NCBI GenBank assembly: GCA_016839165.1
Contig: CP069300.1
Span: forward strand, 3,100,001-3,164,000
Direction of reading: 5' to 3'
Source of the DNA: Bradyrhizobium sp. PSBB068
GTDB taxonomy: Bacteria; Pseudomonadota; Alphaproteobacteria; Rhizobiales; Xanthobacteraceae
Length of the DNA stretch: 64,000 nt
Part shown: positions 44,792 through 52,728 of the stretch, piece by piece
How the letters are laid out: every line of letters begins with the position of its first letter
Position numbering within the stretch: the stretch's first letter is position 1
Position numbers and translations under genes: made by a program
The notes under the pieces: generated by a model
What the model was told of the DNA's origin: nothing
The model's database searches: none
The model's input: only the letters and a program-made list of their open reading frames with translations

Positions 44792-45496
44792 TCAGGACCT
44801 GCGGATGCGCGCGTCGTAGTCGATGCGGCTCTGCGGGTCGGCGAGCCGGAAGAAGCGGTCAGCGATCAGCCGGACGACCGCGCGGAAGCCGGCGCCGGCG
44901 AGTCCGCTCATCGCGACGACGTCGCGCACAGTTACGCTGCCGTTGATGTCGGCGGCGAACTCGCGAACCTGCCTGTCGTGCTGCGGCGCGGAGTTCCGAC
45001 GCGTCTCGTGCACGAGCTCGGCGTTGAAGCGTTCGGCCGGCGAGAAGTCGAGTTCGGTCATGAGCGCGATCTCGTCGGCCGCGCCGCGGCCGGCCTGCTC
45101 GGAGATGAGCCTTATGACGCGCCGAACGCCGCTGCGCTCTACGCGGGAGCTATGCTTGATGGCGACAAGCGTCCGCCGGGAACAGCGCCGCACGGTGTAG
45201 AAATCGAAGGTATGGTGACGCCAGGCTGCGCCGTCGCGGTATGGAATGCGCGGAGGCTGTTCGATGACGTGAAGCATGTCCGGATCAATCACGAACGTCT
45301 CGCCTGCGAACTTTTCGGGGCGGCTTTCGAAGTTCAGGATCCGGTCGTCCTGCACGATGAAGCCGGTGGACGATGCCCTGGAGCGCAGGGCCGGATCGCG
45401 GCTTCCCAGGCTGCGCGCGACCGGTTTCCAGATGTCGGGGTCGATCGCCGGCGGGGCACCGACGCCGGGAGACTGGACGTGCGAACGCAATTGCAT
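44792..45496 (-). CDS. tnsA: TnsA-like endonuclease of a Tn7-like transposon
   Basis: The product has 234 residues; GGAGGTC stands ahead of the ATG at 45496. The TnsA-type nuclease region has FESRPEKFAGETFVIDPDML (about 56-75), VIEQPPRIPYRDGA, HHTFDFYTV (Asp98) and LVAIKHSSR (Lys114). This gives an E...D...xxK arrangement with Glu57 or Glu61 as the first residue. The usual Q/E two residues before the Lys is Ala112, a departure from the family. A helical C-terminal domain follows. TnsA cuts the non-transferred strand so that the element leaves by cut-and-paste. Confidence 0.75.
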   Translation of the reverse strand: MQLRSHVQSPGVGAPPAIDPDIWKPVARSLGSRDPALRSRASSTGFIVQDDRILNFESRPEKFAGETFVIDPDMLHVIEQPPRIPYRDGAAWRHHTFDFYTVRRCSRRTLVAIKHSSRVERSGVRRVIRLISEQAGRGAADEIALMTELDFSPAERFNAELVHETRRNSAPQHDRQVREFAADINGSVTVRDVVAMSGLAGAGFRAVVRLIADRFFRLADPQSRIDYDARIRRS

Positions 45497-46206
45497 TTGT
45501 AGACCTCCGGCCATGGAGGAGCGTTCGCGGACTCGATATCCGACGTGTTGCGCTCCGGGAATTTTCGGTGGGGGTCGACGAAAGCCAAAAGCCGATACGT
45601 CACGCTTGCGACTTGTCGCGCGGCATGCGAATCTACGATTGTCCGGCTAGGACAGGGTTTGGCTTATGTCGACCCGACGAACGCATGCCTCCGTCAAGAG
45701 GTGTGCGTTCGTGTCCGGGCTAGGCGACGGTGATGGACATGACATTGAACTCCTGTGTTTCGATTACGGCGTTGATTGCCATCTCGAGCTTAGCTTCGTT
45801 GCATAGGCAGCAAATCGGAAGGCAAAAAAAGCCGGCGTGCGAAAAAAAACTGAGTCGTTAGAATCGTTTAGTGGAAGAAGCTCAGAATAAGATTCGACTT
45901 TTGCCGCCGATGCTCTGCAGCGGCGGTGGCCTCCAAAGTAATTGAACCACACGGACGGCGCGATTCATTCGGTGGCGATTGAGGATTCCGCACCTCTCCC
46001 CCCGAAGGCGACGAAACCCGCCGACCCAGGCTTGCCCTGGCCTTTCGGGCTCGTCCGCCGTTCGAGCCAACGACGGCATTACCGGCGACGTTCAGTTATA
46101 TTAGGCTTCCTTCACTGATCTGTGATCGGTTGGCCTTCGCGTCGTTGGTGGTCTGCCGATTACTGGCCCGCAAACGCAGGGCGACCGGCAGGATGCCGAT
46201 TGGCGG
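45497..46206. other. 700-bp non-coding stretch inside the mobile region
   Basis: No supported gene. It carries a run of seven A residues, then GCCGGCGTGCGAAAAAAAAC at 45817-45848 and AT-rich DNA up to about 45950. A frame starting MTYRLLAFVDPHRKFPERNT (45603) overlaps the tnsA start and looks like chance. The place next to the tnsA-like gene is where a Tn7 right end would be expected, but I could not find repeated TnsB-type sites by eye. Confidence 0.4.
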
Positions 46207-46473
46207 CTAGAGCGGATCGCTTTCTGCCTCTGCAGCTGCCGCTGCGGCCTTGGCAATCAGATGCCAGACGCTCTGTCGCCGATCGTGGTTCTCGACGACC
46301 GCGCTCATATTTCGCGGCGGAAGGTCCGCCAAATGGTTCCGACCTTCCATCGCTTCGATCCTATAGTCGGATTGGTCGGCCAGATTGGACTCGTTGGCGA
46401 TCGTCATGCAGGCGATCGTGCGACGAAGCGGGGTGAATCCGCCGGGTATCAAATCGACAACTACGCGCAGCAT
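46207..46473 (-). CDS. small conserved accessory-region protein
   Basis: The product has 88 residues; GAAAGGAGC precedes the ATG. It begins MLRVVVDLIPGGFTPLRRTI and continues ACMTIANESNLADQSDYRIE and HDRRQSVWHLIAKAA. The same arrangement (VVVDLVPGG, RRTIA, DYRVEA, HDRRQSVW) is familiar to me from small proteins of rhizobial phages and islands, none with a function. It follows the AAA-protease gene by 38 bp. Confidence 0.65.
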   Translation of the reverse strand: MLRVVVDLIPGGFTPLRRTIACMTIANESNLADQSDYRIEAMEGRNHLADLPPRNMSAVVENHDRRQSVWHLIAKAAAAAAEAESDPL

Positions 46474-46511
46474 TCATGCTCCTTTCGGGGTGGGAAGTGC
46501 GTTGCAAAGCC

Positions 46512-48617
46512 CTAAGCGTTGCGATCAGCGGTCGCAGCGGTTAACTGCGCCGCTTCTGCGGAAACGGGATACTGCTGGAGCAATGCGCCGATCGCGGCGC
46601 CGTCGAGGTACCCCGTGGCCTCCAGCCGCTTTGCGATGGCTTCGACCGCTTCACGGTTGCGTTCGATCAGATCGCGCGCGCGAGCCCCGCATTTGTCGAG
46701 CCGCTTCTTGACCAGGCCGACGACCGACGCGTCGCGAAGCAACATCTCTATTGCCCGCTCCGAGAAACGTACGGGCCCCAATACGCCGAAGCCGTATCTC
46801 AGCTCCAGGTCGATCGCGCATTGGGTCGCTCTTGCGAGATCGCTGTTGGTCTCGCCGACGCCGGCCCCGACGGTCCTCTGCGAGGATCCGAGCACGACTT
46901 CCTCGGCGGCACGACCGCTCAGGAGCATGGCGATCAGGTTTTCAATGCCAAGCTCGGTCTGGTGGTTTGCACGCGAGATCGACGCGAGCGTGATCCCGCC
47001 TTCGTCGAAGATCGTCAGCGCGCGGGGTTCGAAGACGTCCAGCGCGACACCGACCACGAGATGGCCGGCCTCGTGCAGGGAGCAGACCCTGCGAAGGACA
47101 TCCGGCAGTCCCTCCTGCCCGCCGCGGATTTCGTGCAGGAGATCATCGAAAGTAAGTTCCCGGTGCTCGCGGCGGGCGCGCGACTTTGCTCGACGGACCC
47201 ACGCTTCGACATCCGCACCGGTCCCGCCTGTGGCCGCGAGCGCCGCGGGCATCAGATCAACGGTAGTCAAGATGTCGGGACCGAGATGAAATCGGAAAAT
47301 CTGCGCGAGACTCTCCGCGTCCGGAAGCTCGATTTCGATCGTGCGGTCTAAACGACCCGACCGCCGGATTGCGGGATCGATGCGATCGGGGAAATTACTC
47401 GCACCACATAGGATCACGCCGGTATTTTCTTCCGACATCATTTCGAGCAGCAAATTGACAATTTGGGTCCAAAATTCCCTGTGTTCGCTGGTGGCTAAAA
47501 ATTCGCGCGATGAAATTCCGTCCAATTCGTCGATAAATAGAACGGCGGGCGCGAGTTGACGAGCCTGTGCGAAGCAGGCTTTGATTTGTTGGAGTGTGCC
47601 CGACAAATAATTCGCCGAGTTCCAATTTGCAACGCTCGTGGCGATCAGCGGCACGTTTAAGCTTTTGGACAGAGCACGAAAAAATTGCGTCTTGCCTGTG
47701 CCCGGCGGGCCTACAAGCAGGAGGCCTTTTTCCGACAACGAGCCCCAATCCAGGAGCCCGGCTCGATACAATTTTAAATCAGCGATCAAATTTAGTCCAA
47801 ATTCGCGCGCGGCGCCGTAGCCCGCCAGCTCTTCGAGGCAGGGTCCGTGATGATCGAAAATGTTCTTGTTCGAGACAATCTTTTCGAGTCGCCCGATACA
47901 TTCGTCGGCGCTGCGATCCGCGCGGATCGACAATGCCAAATCGGAGACGTCGACGGCGCGCACCAGCCGGTCATCAATCAGGACGGTCGGTACGGATCCG
48001 GTGACAGCTTCCACCACCAAGGCGATGGCCGACGCGTCGAGCTGGTTGAGCGACAGGTGGCTGTCGGCGGCGCGGAGGAGGTCGCGGGGCAGGTGGCGGC
48101 GCGGGTCCGGAGCTACACCGAAGATGGGCGCTCCGGCGTGCAGCGCTTTGGCGATCGCATCGTTCCCGCGGTCGCTCTTGTGATCGTTCGCGGTCCCGTC
48201 CCGCGCCAACAGAAGTACTGGCCGGGTGTAGCCGTCGTCGAACGACTTATCGTCCAGAGCCTTGGCTTCGCTGCCGAACGCACACGCTTTTAGCACTTGG
48301 CGGACCAGCGCCACGATGTCGGCGCCATGCGTCGTCATCGAAACGACCGGACGGCCGCGGCGCAATTCTCGGGTGAGACCGTCAACTTTTTCTATAGCAC
48401 GCGCGACCAGAACGGCTGCCGCCGCCAGGTCGGCACGGATCGAAGTCCGTCCGGCGGATTGCGGCGCAGCAGTGAGGTCGTCGATCAGGAGTTCGATCGG
48501 GTCGTCGGGATTCCCGCTACGCAGCAACGGGCTGCCGTTGGTGCCCGCTTCCGCCCCCAACATGTCGAGGTATGCGCGCGCCAGGAGATCTGACTTTTTC
48601 GAAATCTGCAGGTTCAT
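46512..48617 (-). CDS. soluble FtsH-like AAA+ ATPase with M41 metalloprotease domain
   Basis: The product has 701 residues from the ATG at 48617 (GTG and TTG alternatives lie 4-5 codons earlier). The first 295 residues are a soluble domain with no membrane helix, unlike FtsH. The AAA+ module has Walker A GPPGTGKT (303-310), Walker B LFIDELDG (360-367) and the SRH arginines in RRSGRLDR. The M41 part has the zinc motif HEAGH (515-519), SGRAAEEVVLG and TNSDLARAT, whose Asp593 is at the third zinc-ligand position. It is thus a complete ATP-dependent protease, placed between two TnsA-like genes. Confidence 0.8.
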   Translation of the reverse strand: MNLQISKKSDLLARAYLDMLGAEAGTNGSPLLRSGNPDDPIELLIDDLTAAPQSAGRTSIRADLAAAAVLVARAIEKVDGLTRELRRGRPVVSMTTHGADIVALVRQVLKACAFGSEAKALDDKSFDDGYTRPVLLLARDGTANDHKSDRGNDAIAKALHAGAPIFGVAPDPRRHLPRDLLRAADSHLSLNQLDASAIALVVEAVTGSVPTVLIDDRLVRAVDVSDLALSIRADRSADECIGRLEKIVSNKNIFDHHGPCLEELAGYGAAREFGLNLIADLKLYRAGLLDWGSLSEKGLLLVGPPGTGKTQFFRALSKSLNVPLIATSVANWNSANYLSGTLQQIKACFAQARQLAPAVLFIDELDGISSREFLATSEHREFWTQIVNLLLEMMSEENTGVILCGASNFPDRIDPAIRRSGRLDRTIEIELPDAESLAQIFRFHLGPDILTTVDLMPAALAATGGTGADVEAWVRRAKSRARREHRELTFDDLLHEIRGGQEGLPDVLRRVCSLHEAGHLVVGVALDVFEPRALTIFDEGGITLASISRANHQTELGIENLIAMLLSGRAAEEVVLGSSQRTVGAGVGETNSDLARATQCAIDLELRYGFGVLGPVRFSERAIEMLLRDASVVGLVKKRLDKCGARARDLIERNREAVEAIAKRLEATGYLDGAAIGALLQQYPVSAEAAQLTAATADRNA

Positions 48618-48641
48618 CAGCGGGATCACCAAGGTTTGGAA

Positions 48642-49235
48642 TTAGCGTCGGGCGCGGACCACCGTGCGGGCGCCGATCGGGCGATCATCTAGATCGATCT
48701 CCACTAGGTCTGCGCACGCGAGCGCGCACAGCGCCGATCCGACGTCGGACGAGGTGGGCACGATGTCCTGAAGCGCCATGATCGACTGAGGACCGTCCTC
48801 CGAGAGCGCGGTCATGATGTGCAGCCGGTCGCGGATGGATACCCGAAGGTTCTTGCAGCCCCAGATCTCGCGGGCGTTACTAAGGCGGGGCTCGCGCCTG
48901 ATTTCGTCGATGTCGACCTCGAGCAACGACAGGCCGATCGATTGCAGGCCCTGGGCGAGGGTGTTCTCTTCGTCGACATCCCGGAGCGGACGCCGGCCCT
49001 GGATTTCGACCATGAAGTTACCGTCGTCGCGGCGGACAACGATGGAGTTCACGGTGAGCGCCACGTCGCCGAACCGGATTTCAGGGAGAAATTCGATCGA
49101 CCGCACGTGGACGTCGAGGGCGCTTTGGATGAGGAAGTCCCGGTGAACGGCGCTCCTAACGGGAATGGCGGACCGGAATTTCGGACTGCTGACAAAGTTC
49201 TGTGACGTCGATCTGCGGAGTTGGGTCATGCGCAT
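48642..49235 (-). CDS. second TnsA-like protein with degenerate active site
   Basis: The product has 197 residues. Its middle resembles the TnsA fold: HRDFLIQSALDVHVRSIEFL (about 31-50), PEIRFGDVALTVNSIVVRRD and DGNFMVEIQGRRPLRDVDEE, then SNAREIWGCKNLRVSIRDRL and a C-terminal winged-helix-like domain. The catalytic Asp position is Asn63 and the Lys position is Gln79, so cleavage is unlikely. It ends 24 bp before the AAA-protease gene. The TnsA relation is by pattern only and needs a profile search. Confidence 0.5.
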   Translation of the reverse strand: MRMTQLRRSTSQNFVSSPKFRSAIPVRSAVHRDFLIQSALDVHVRSIEFLPEIRFGDVALTVNSIVVRRDDGNFMVEIQGRRPLRDVDEENTLAQGLQSIGLSLLEVDIDEIRREPRLSNAREIWGCKNLRVSIRDRLHIMTALSEDGPQSIMALQDIVPTSSDVGSALCALACADLVEIDLDDRPIGARTVVRARR

Positions 49236-49320
49236 AGGTGAAGCCTGCTGTTCTATAATGCCGCGAGAGGGTGATGGCGGTGAGGGCGGTCGGCCCGCAG
49301 CAGTGCTCGTCGTCGGTCAT
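49156..49320 (-). CDS. possible 54-residue protein overlapping the second TnsA-like gene
   Basis: The frame starts MTDDEHCCGPTALTAITLSR after CCGGAG, 14 bp past the phosphoesterase stop codon. It runs 80 bp into the next gene in another frame. The good ribosome site and tight spacing favour translation; the overlap argues against. No domain is seen. Confidence 0.3.
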   Translation of the reverse strand: MTDDEHCCGPTALTAITLSRHYRTAGFTYAHDPTPQIDVTELCQQSEIPVRHSR

Positions 49321-49334
49321 GTCAGACTCCGGTT

Positions 49335-50153
49335 TTAGAAAGTGAACGTGAAGCGCGGGTCGAATTCGGGGTTCTGCCAGAGGTCTGTCACCCTGTTCGT
49401 GAACGGGCCGTAGCCTTTCGGATTTGACAGCAGTCTGGTCTTGCCCACGAAGCGATCACTGCTCTGATGGATGTGGCCTGACAGCCAGTAGTCGGCGTTG
49501 AGCTCGCCCACCAACCCGAGGAGGCGGCTGGAATAGGCGGACGCGACGAGATCGTCGCGGATGGCGACCGGCACGTTGAAAGGATCGATCGAATGGTGCG
49601 TTACGATGACCCTGCGGCGATCCGGATCCTGCGCACAATGCTCTCGAAGGATTGCTACGCTTTCCTGATGGAGTGCCAGCGTGTCCGATGCGCGGAGCCG
49701 GCGTTCGTAGTTGTTCTTGCGGATGCGCTTGTAGTCGTTCATCCGGTCTTCCGCGACCGCCATGGCCGCCGGCACGGTCGCGTCGCCGAACAGCGCGAAG
49801 TTGGTCCACAAGGTGGCCCCGACAAACTCAACACCACCGATCTCGACGGCCTCATTCTCGAGGACGTGAACCAGACTTCCGATGGCGGCCTCGCGCGCCT
49901 TCTTCAACGTGATGTCGTAGTCGGCGCCGTACCTTTCGTGATTGCCGAGCACATAGACTATGTGCGAGTTCGGAAATCGCTTAAGCAACCATTGCACGCC
50001 GCGTTCGGCTCGCGGGATAAGGTCACCGGCGATGACGAGGACATCGAAGCGCGGACGGTCTTGGGGTAAATCCCAAACCGACATCTCAAGATGCAGGTCT
50101 GACAGCAACCAAATAAGCAAGCGCGACCTCAAAACTATCGGCGAAGAAATCAC
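49335..50153 (-). CDS. calcineurin-like metallophosphoesterase
   Basis: The product has 272 residues from a GTG at 50153; a TTG six codons later is another option. Metal motifs are in order: LLSDLHLEM (about 16-24), VIAGDLIPRAERG, YVLGNHERYGADY, VTHHSID and LSGHIHQSSD. It is soluble and belongs to the YfcE/serine-threonine-phosphatase-like group seen often in mobile elements and phages. It lies in the same minus-strand series as the AAA-protease gene; the substrate is unknown. Confidence 0.85.
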   Translation of the reverse strand: MISSPIVLRSRLLIWLLSDLHLEMSVWDLPQDRPRFDVLVIAGDLIPRAERGVQWLLKRFPNSHIVYVLGNHERYGADYDITLKKAREAAIGSLVHVLENEAVEIGGVEFVGATLWTNFALFGDATVPAAMAVAEDRMNDYKRIRKNNYERRLRASDTLALHQESVAILREHCAQDPDRRRVIVTHHSIDPFNVPVAIRDDLVASAYSSRLLGLVGELNADYWLSGHIHQSSDRFVGKTRLLSNPKGYGPFTNRVTDLWQNPEFDPRFTFTF

Positions 50154-50204
50154 GACCCGGAACTTTCGCGCCGGGCCGTCCTTGATGTGTAGGAGGCGTG
50201 CCCT

Positions 50205-50405
50205 TTAGCGGATACGCCGAGGGCGGTGCACCGTCCTGGTCCGCGTAAAGCGCGACCGGTCCGGCGACGTGGCCTGCATCATTGCGCTCCAGCCGAAGAC
50301 CGCCCAACCCTTGAGTGGCGGGCCGCGAAAAGAAGCCTTCGGATGCGCGTCCCCGGAGGGACCGAGACTCAAGCCTACCAAGTCGTGTTCGTCGTTGCGG
50401 GACAT
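50205..50405 (-). CDS. small basic protein, first gene of the minus-strand series
   Basis: The product has 66 residues; AAAGGGAATTGC precedes the ATG. The sequence begins MSRNDEHDLVGLSLGPSGDA and ends in an Arg/Thr-rich tail (SRFTRTRTVHRPRRIR). A promoter and dyad lie directly upstream. No domain is known. It is followed after 51 bp by the phosphoesterase gene. Confidence 0.5.
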   Translation of the reverse strand: MSRNDEHDLVGLSLGPSGDAHPKASFRGPPLKGWAVFGWSAMMQATSPDRSRFTRTRTVHRPRRIR

Positions 50406-50439
50406 GCAATTCCCTTTCGTTGACCCGTCCACTCGGCTT

Positions 50440-50468
50440 ATAGTATATGATAAATCATATAAAGTCAA
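50440..50468 (-). promoter_or_regulatory. minus-strand promoter overlapped by a perfect dyad
   Basis: On the minus strand TTGACT (50463-50468) and TACTAT (50440-50445) are 17 bp apart, a good sigma-70 arrangement. Between them TATATGAT-AA-ATCATATA (50444-50461) is a perfect 8-bp dyad. Binding there would block transcription of the series starting with the gene at 50405. Confidence 0.5.
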
Positions 50469-50473
50469 CCGAA

Positions 50474-50495
50474 GATATCTAGATATCCGGATATC
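50474..50495 (+). promoter_or_regulatory. three GATATC sites at exact 8-bp period
   Basis: GATATC occurs at 50474-50479, 50482-50487 and 50490-50495. Each is itself a palindrome and the step is exactly 8 bp. This is the layout of operators bound cooperatively by ribbon-helix-helix dimers, and it lies 20 bp ahead of a gene for such a protein. Confidence 0.65.
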
Positions 50496-50515
50496 CTGAT
50501 TTCCGAGGAGTCAGA

Positions 50516-50722
50516 ATGAAGCGGTCGGAGAAGAAGTCGGGCAGGGACAAGACCACCGAGGAGAAAGCAGACAGGCCGGACGGCAGGCGTATGACATCTT
50601 TGTATTTAAGACCCGATATCATGCCTGCGCTGAAGAAGGCGGCGATCGACGAGAGAACGAATGCCTATGAGATCGTCGAGGAACTCGTTCTTGCGTACCT
50701 GAAGAAAGCAAACCGGATCTGA
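50516..50722 (+). CDS. ribbon-helix-helix-type regulator
   Basis: The product has 68 residues; GAGGAG precedes the ATG. A charged, Lys/Asp-rich tail of 24 residues leads into RRMTSLYLRPDIMPALKKAA, then IDERTNAYEIVEELVLAYLK: one strand and two helices, the ribbon-helix-helix order. It is the only plus-strand gene of the accessory block and faces the minus-strand series. It probably represses itself and that series. A partner toxin gene is not seen, so it is not called an antitoxin. Confidence 0.65.
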   Translation: MKRSEKKSGRDKTTEEKADRPDGRRMTSLYLRPDIMPALKKAAIDERTNAYEIVEELVLAYLKKANRI

Positions 50723-50773
50723 GTTGTTATAGGCCGAGCCTGGCTGCCACGGACCCGACCTTTCAGGGCAGGA

Positions 50774-52069
50774 TCACTGCTCGAGACCATCTAGCAGCGG
50801 AACATCGAGAGCACGTATTTCCGGCATCGCCGTGCCCGCGATCGCTTGCAGATCACCCACCATGCCTACAGTCGAATCGATTACCGAACCGATCTGCGTT
50901 TCCCGCTTTGCCCACTGCCGCATCAAGAACTTGCGTTCCTTGTCGAGGTCCTCGCGCATTTCATTGAATTTCTCGACGACTGCCTCCACGCGTTGCCGGA
51001 ATTTGGTGCCGGTCAGGTACTCGTAGACTTGCTCCGTTTTGGTCTTTTGTCCTTGCTGGACGAGACGGGTGCTGTGTACTTCCAACAGTGCCTGGCGAAG
51101 GGCGATCGCCAGGGGGATGGCACAGCGGGGGTGGGCTACCCAGACTCCACCGATCAGGTCGAAGTGGTCGCAGTGCTTGGGGAGGGCTTGCGAAACGATC
51201 AAGGCTGAATCGGCCGCGCAGCGTCTCTGGTCGTCGCGCAGCTTCGGCAGCCACGCGTCGTTCCAAGCCTTTGTGCGTTTGGACTCCCAAAGGATTGTGC
51301 CGGCGGGATGGCCGATTCCACCGTTGACGCGTTGCACGAGATCGGCGCCAACCTCTCCCTTGCCGACCGGGTCGATGGTATCCGTCGGGAAGCGCCCACG
51401 AAGCAGTTCTTCCAGATCGAGTTCGAGCACCTCGCCCTGGGACTGTTGCGAACCTTGCTCGGCCTTCCGCTTGAGTTCTTCGATCGTGCGGGCCATGGAG
51501 TCGATCGTTTTGTCCCTTTCCATCACGCGCAGGCGAGCCGCTTCGTCTGCTTCCTGCTTGGCTTTTGTGCGAACTTGTTCCACCGACGCTTGAACTCGTT
51601 TCTCCACGGTGAGATCGAGCTCGCGCGTTGCCTCTTCGAGTTCGCGCCCTTTGCGCAACACTCCCGCGTGCGCCTGCTGAGCTTCGGCCAGTTTCGCGTT
51701 GTTGGTTTCCAGCGCAAGTCGTAGTTCGGTGGCTTCGGCTTCTTTCGCCCGCAGTTCGGCGGAGGCCGCTTCGCGGGCCTTCCTTGACTCGGCTGCGGCG
51801 ATCTGGCCCCGTTCGGCCTGGAGCTTTTGAGCGACCTGTTCGTCGATCTGATCACGTGCCTTGGCGAGTTGTTCGCGTTCGTTTCGGACCAACTCGAGAT
51901 TGCGGGCTACCTCCGCATCCTTGCTTGCAAGCTGATCCTGAAAGCGCTGGCGAGTTTCCTCGATCAGCGGTGCGGCCAATGATTCCGTTAGCCGGATTTC
52001 GTGACTGCAGTTCGGACAAAGGAGGGTCGGCTCGTGGGTAAGGTTGGCAGCAGAGGTCTTGAGGTTCAT
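50774..52069 (-). CDS. DUF2130 protein with coiled coil and nuclease-like C-terminal domain
   Basis: The product has 431 residues. A zinc-ribbon-like start (LLCPNCSHEIRLTESL) is followed by a coiled coil of about 190 residues rich in Glu, Ala, Gln and Arg. The DUF2130 domain begins near 230 (LELDLEELLRGRFPTDTIDP) and includes GTILWESKRTKAWNDAWLPK, which has the E-x-K of PD-(D/E)xK nucleases. The plan resembles RmuC-like proteins. It may act on DNA; the partner and role in the accessory block are unknown. Confidence 0.82.
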   Translation of the reverse strand: MNLKTSAANLTHEPTLLCPNCSHEIRLTESLAAPLIEETRQRFQDQLASKDAEVARNLELVRNEREQLAKARDQIDEQVAQKLQAERGQIAAAESRKAREAASAELRAKEAEATELRLALETNNAKLAEAQQAHAGVLRKGRELEEATRELDLTVEKRVQASVEQVRTKAKQEADEAARLRVMERDKTIDSMARTIEELKRKAEQGSQQSQGEVLELDLEELLRGRFPTDTIDPVGKGEVGADLVQRVNGGIGHPAGTILWESKRTKAWNDAWLPKLRDDQRRCAADSALIVSQALPKHCDHFDLIGGVWVAHPRCAIPLAIALRQALLEVHSTRLVQQGQKTKTEQVYEYLTGTKFRQRVEAVVEKFNEMREDLDKERKFLMRQWAKRETQIGSVIDSTVGMVGDLQAIAGTAMPEIRALDVPLLDGLEQ

Positions 52070-52449
52070 TCACCGTTCCTTCTGTATGCTGCTCCGGTGG
52101 CAGGGGTGCCGAGATGGAGTTGCACTATGCCGGTGCGGCCTCGGACCTCTGGTCTTCGGCTTTTTCCACAGGAGCTGAATTGACTTCGCGGGGAGCTGCT
52201 TGAACTGAGTCGGTGCCTTGGAACGCCGCCGCAGTTCTATGACTTCACAGGGAAGGGGCGCCCTTTACAGGGAAGGGGCGCGCAATATGGTGGATTCCAT
52301 GACTCGCTGAGCTCTCGGTAATATCGGGCTCGGGGAGGTGGGTATTCCCACGCCCGATGTCAACAGTCATCCAATGATGGCTGTCTTTTTCGTGGCGAAG
52401 GCAGCGCTTGATATGCGGCCAATGGATGGAGGAGGAGGCGGAGCCGTCC
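52070..52449. other. intergenic region with a tandem 20-bp repeat
   Basis: CTTCACAGGGAAGGGGCGCC (52243-52262) is followed at once by CTTTACAGGGAAGGGGCGCG (52263-52282), two near-identical 20-bp units. No gene is seen in the 380 bp. Tandem binding sites of about this size are expected near the ends of Tn7-like elements, so this is a candidate boundary. Confidence 0.5.
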
Positions 52450-52728
52450 TCATTTCTTCTTTGTTCGTCCGGACTTTGATGGAGTTTGGAAAAGCTCGGC
52501 GAAAGTTACTCCGAGAGTGGCTGCGAGCGCTTCCAGAAAGGCGAGCGTCGGATTGGCGCGGCCGTTCTCGAGCACGCTTATCGCGGGCTGCTGGAGACCC
52601 ATTTCGTCGGCGAGCTTGCCTTGCGTCCAGCCCTTGGCCTCGCGTAGCCGCTTGACGGTAGAAGCCAACAATAATGCGACCGCAGAGTCGCGGTTTGGGA
52701 ACCTCTTGTCGAATTCTGACGGTGGCAT
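52450..52728 (-). CDS. XRE-family helix-turn-helix regulator
   Basis: The product has 92 residues from the ATG at 52728 (a GTG three codons earlier is possible). The HTH_3 domain spans about 24-80: TVKRLREAKGWTQGKLADEM, GLQQPAISVLENGRANPTLA and FLEALAATLGVTFAELFQTP. The tail is Lys-rich. Such proteins bind operator DNA as dimers and are common at the borders of mobile regions. No dyad could be tied to it. Confidence 0.88.
   Translation of the reverse strand: MPPSEFDKRFPNRDSAVALLLASTVKRLREAKGWTQGKLADEMGLQQPAISVLENGRANPTLAFLEALAATLGVTFAELFQTPSKSGRTKKK

Noticed and set aside
46512..48617. housekeeping FtsH
   Set aside because: The N-terminal membrane helices are missing and the gene lies within an accessory block; the cell's own FtsH should be elsewhere.
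50516..50722. antitoxin of a toxin-antitoxin pair
   Set aside because: The fold fits, but no small toxin gene adjoins it on the same strand; the neighbours are a DUF2130 gene convergent with it and a divergent series.
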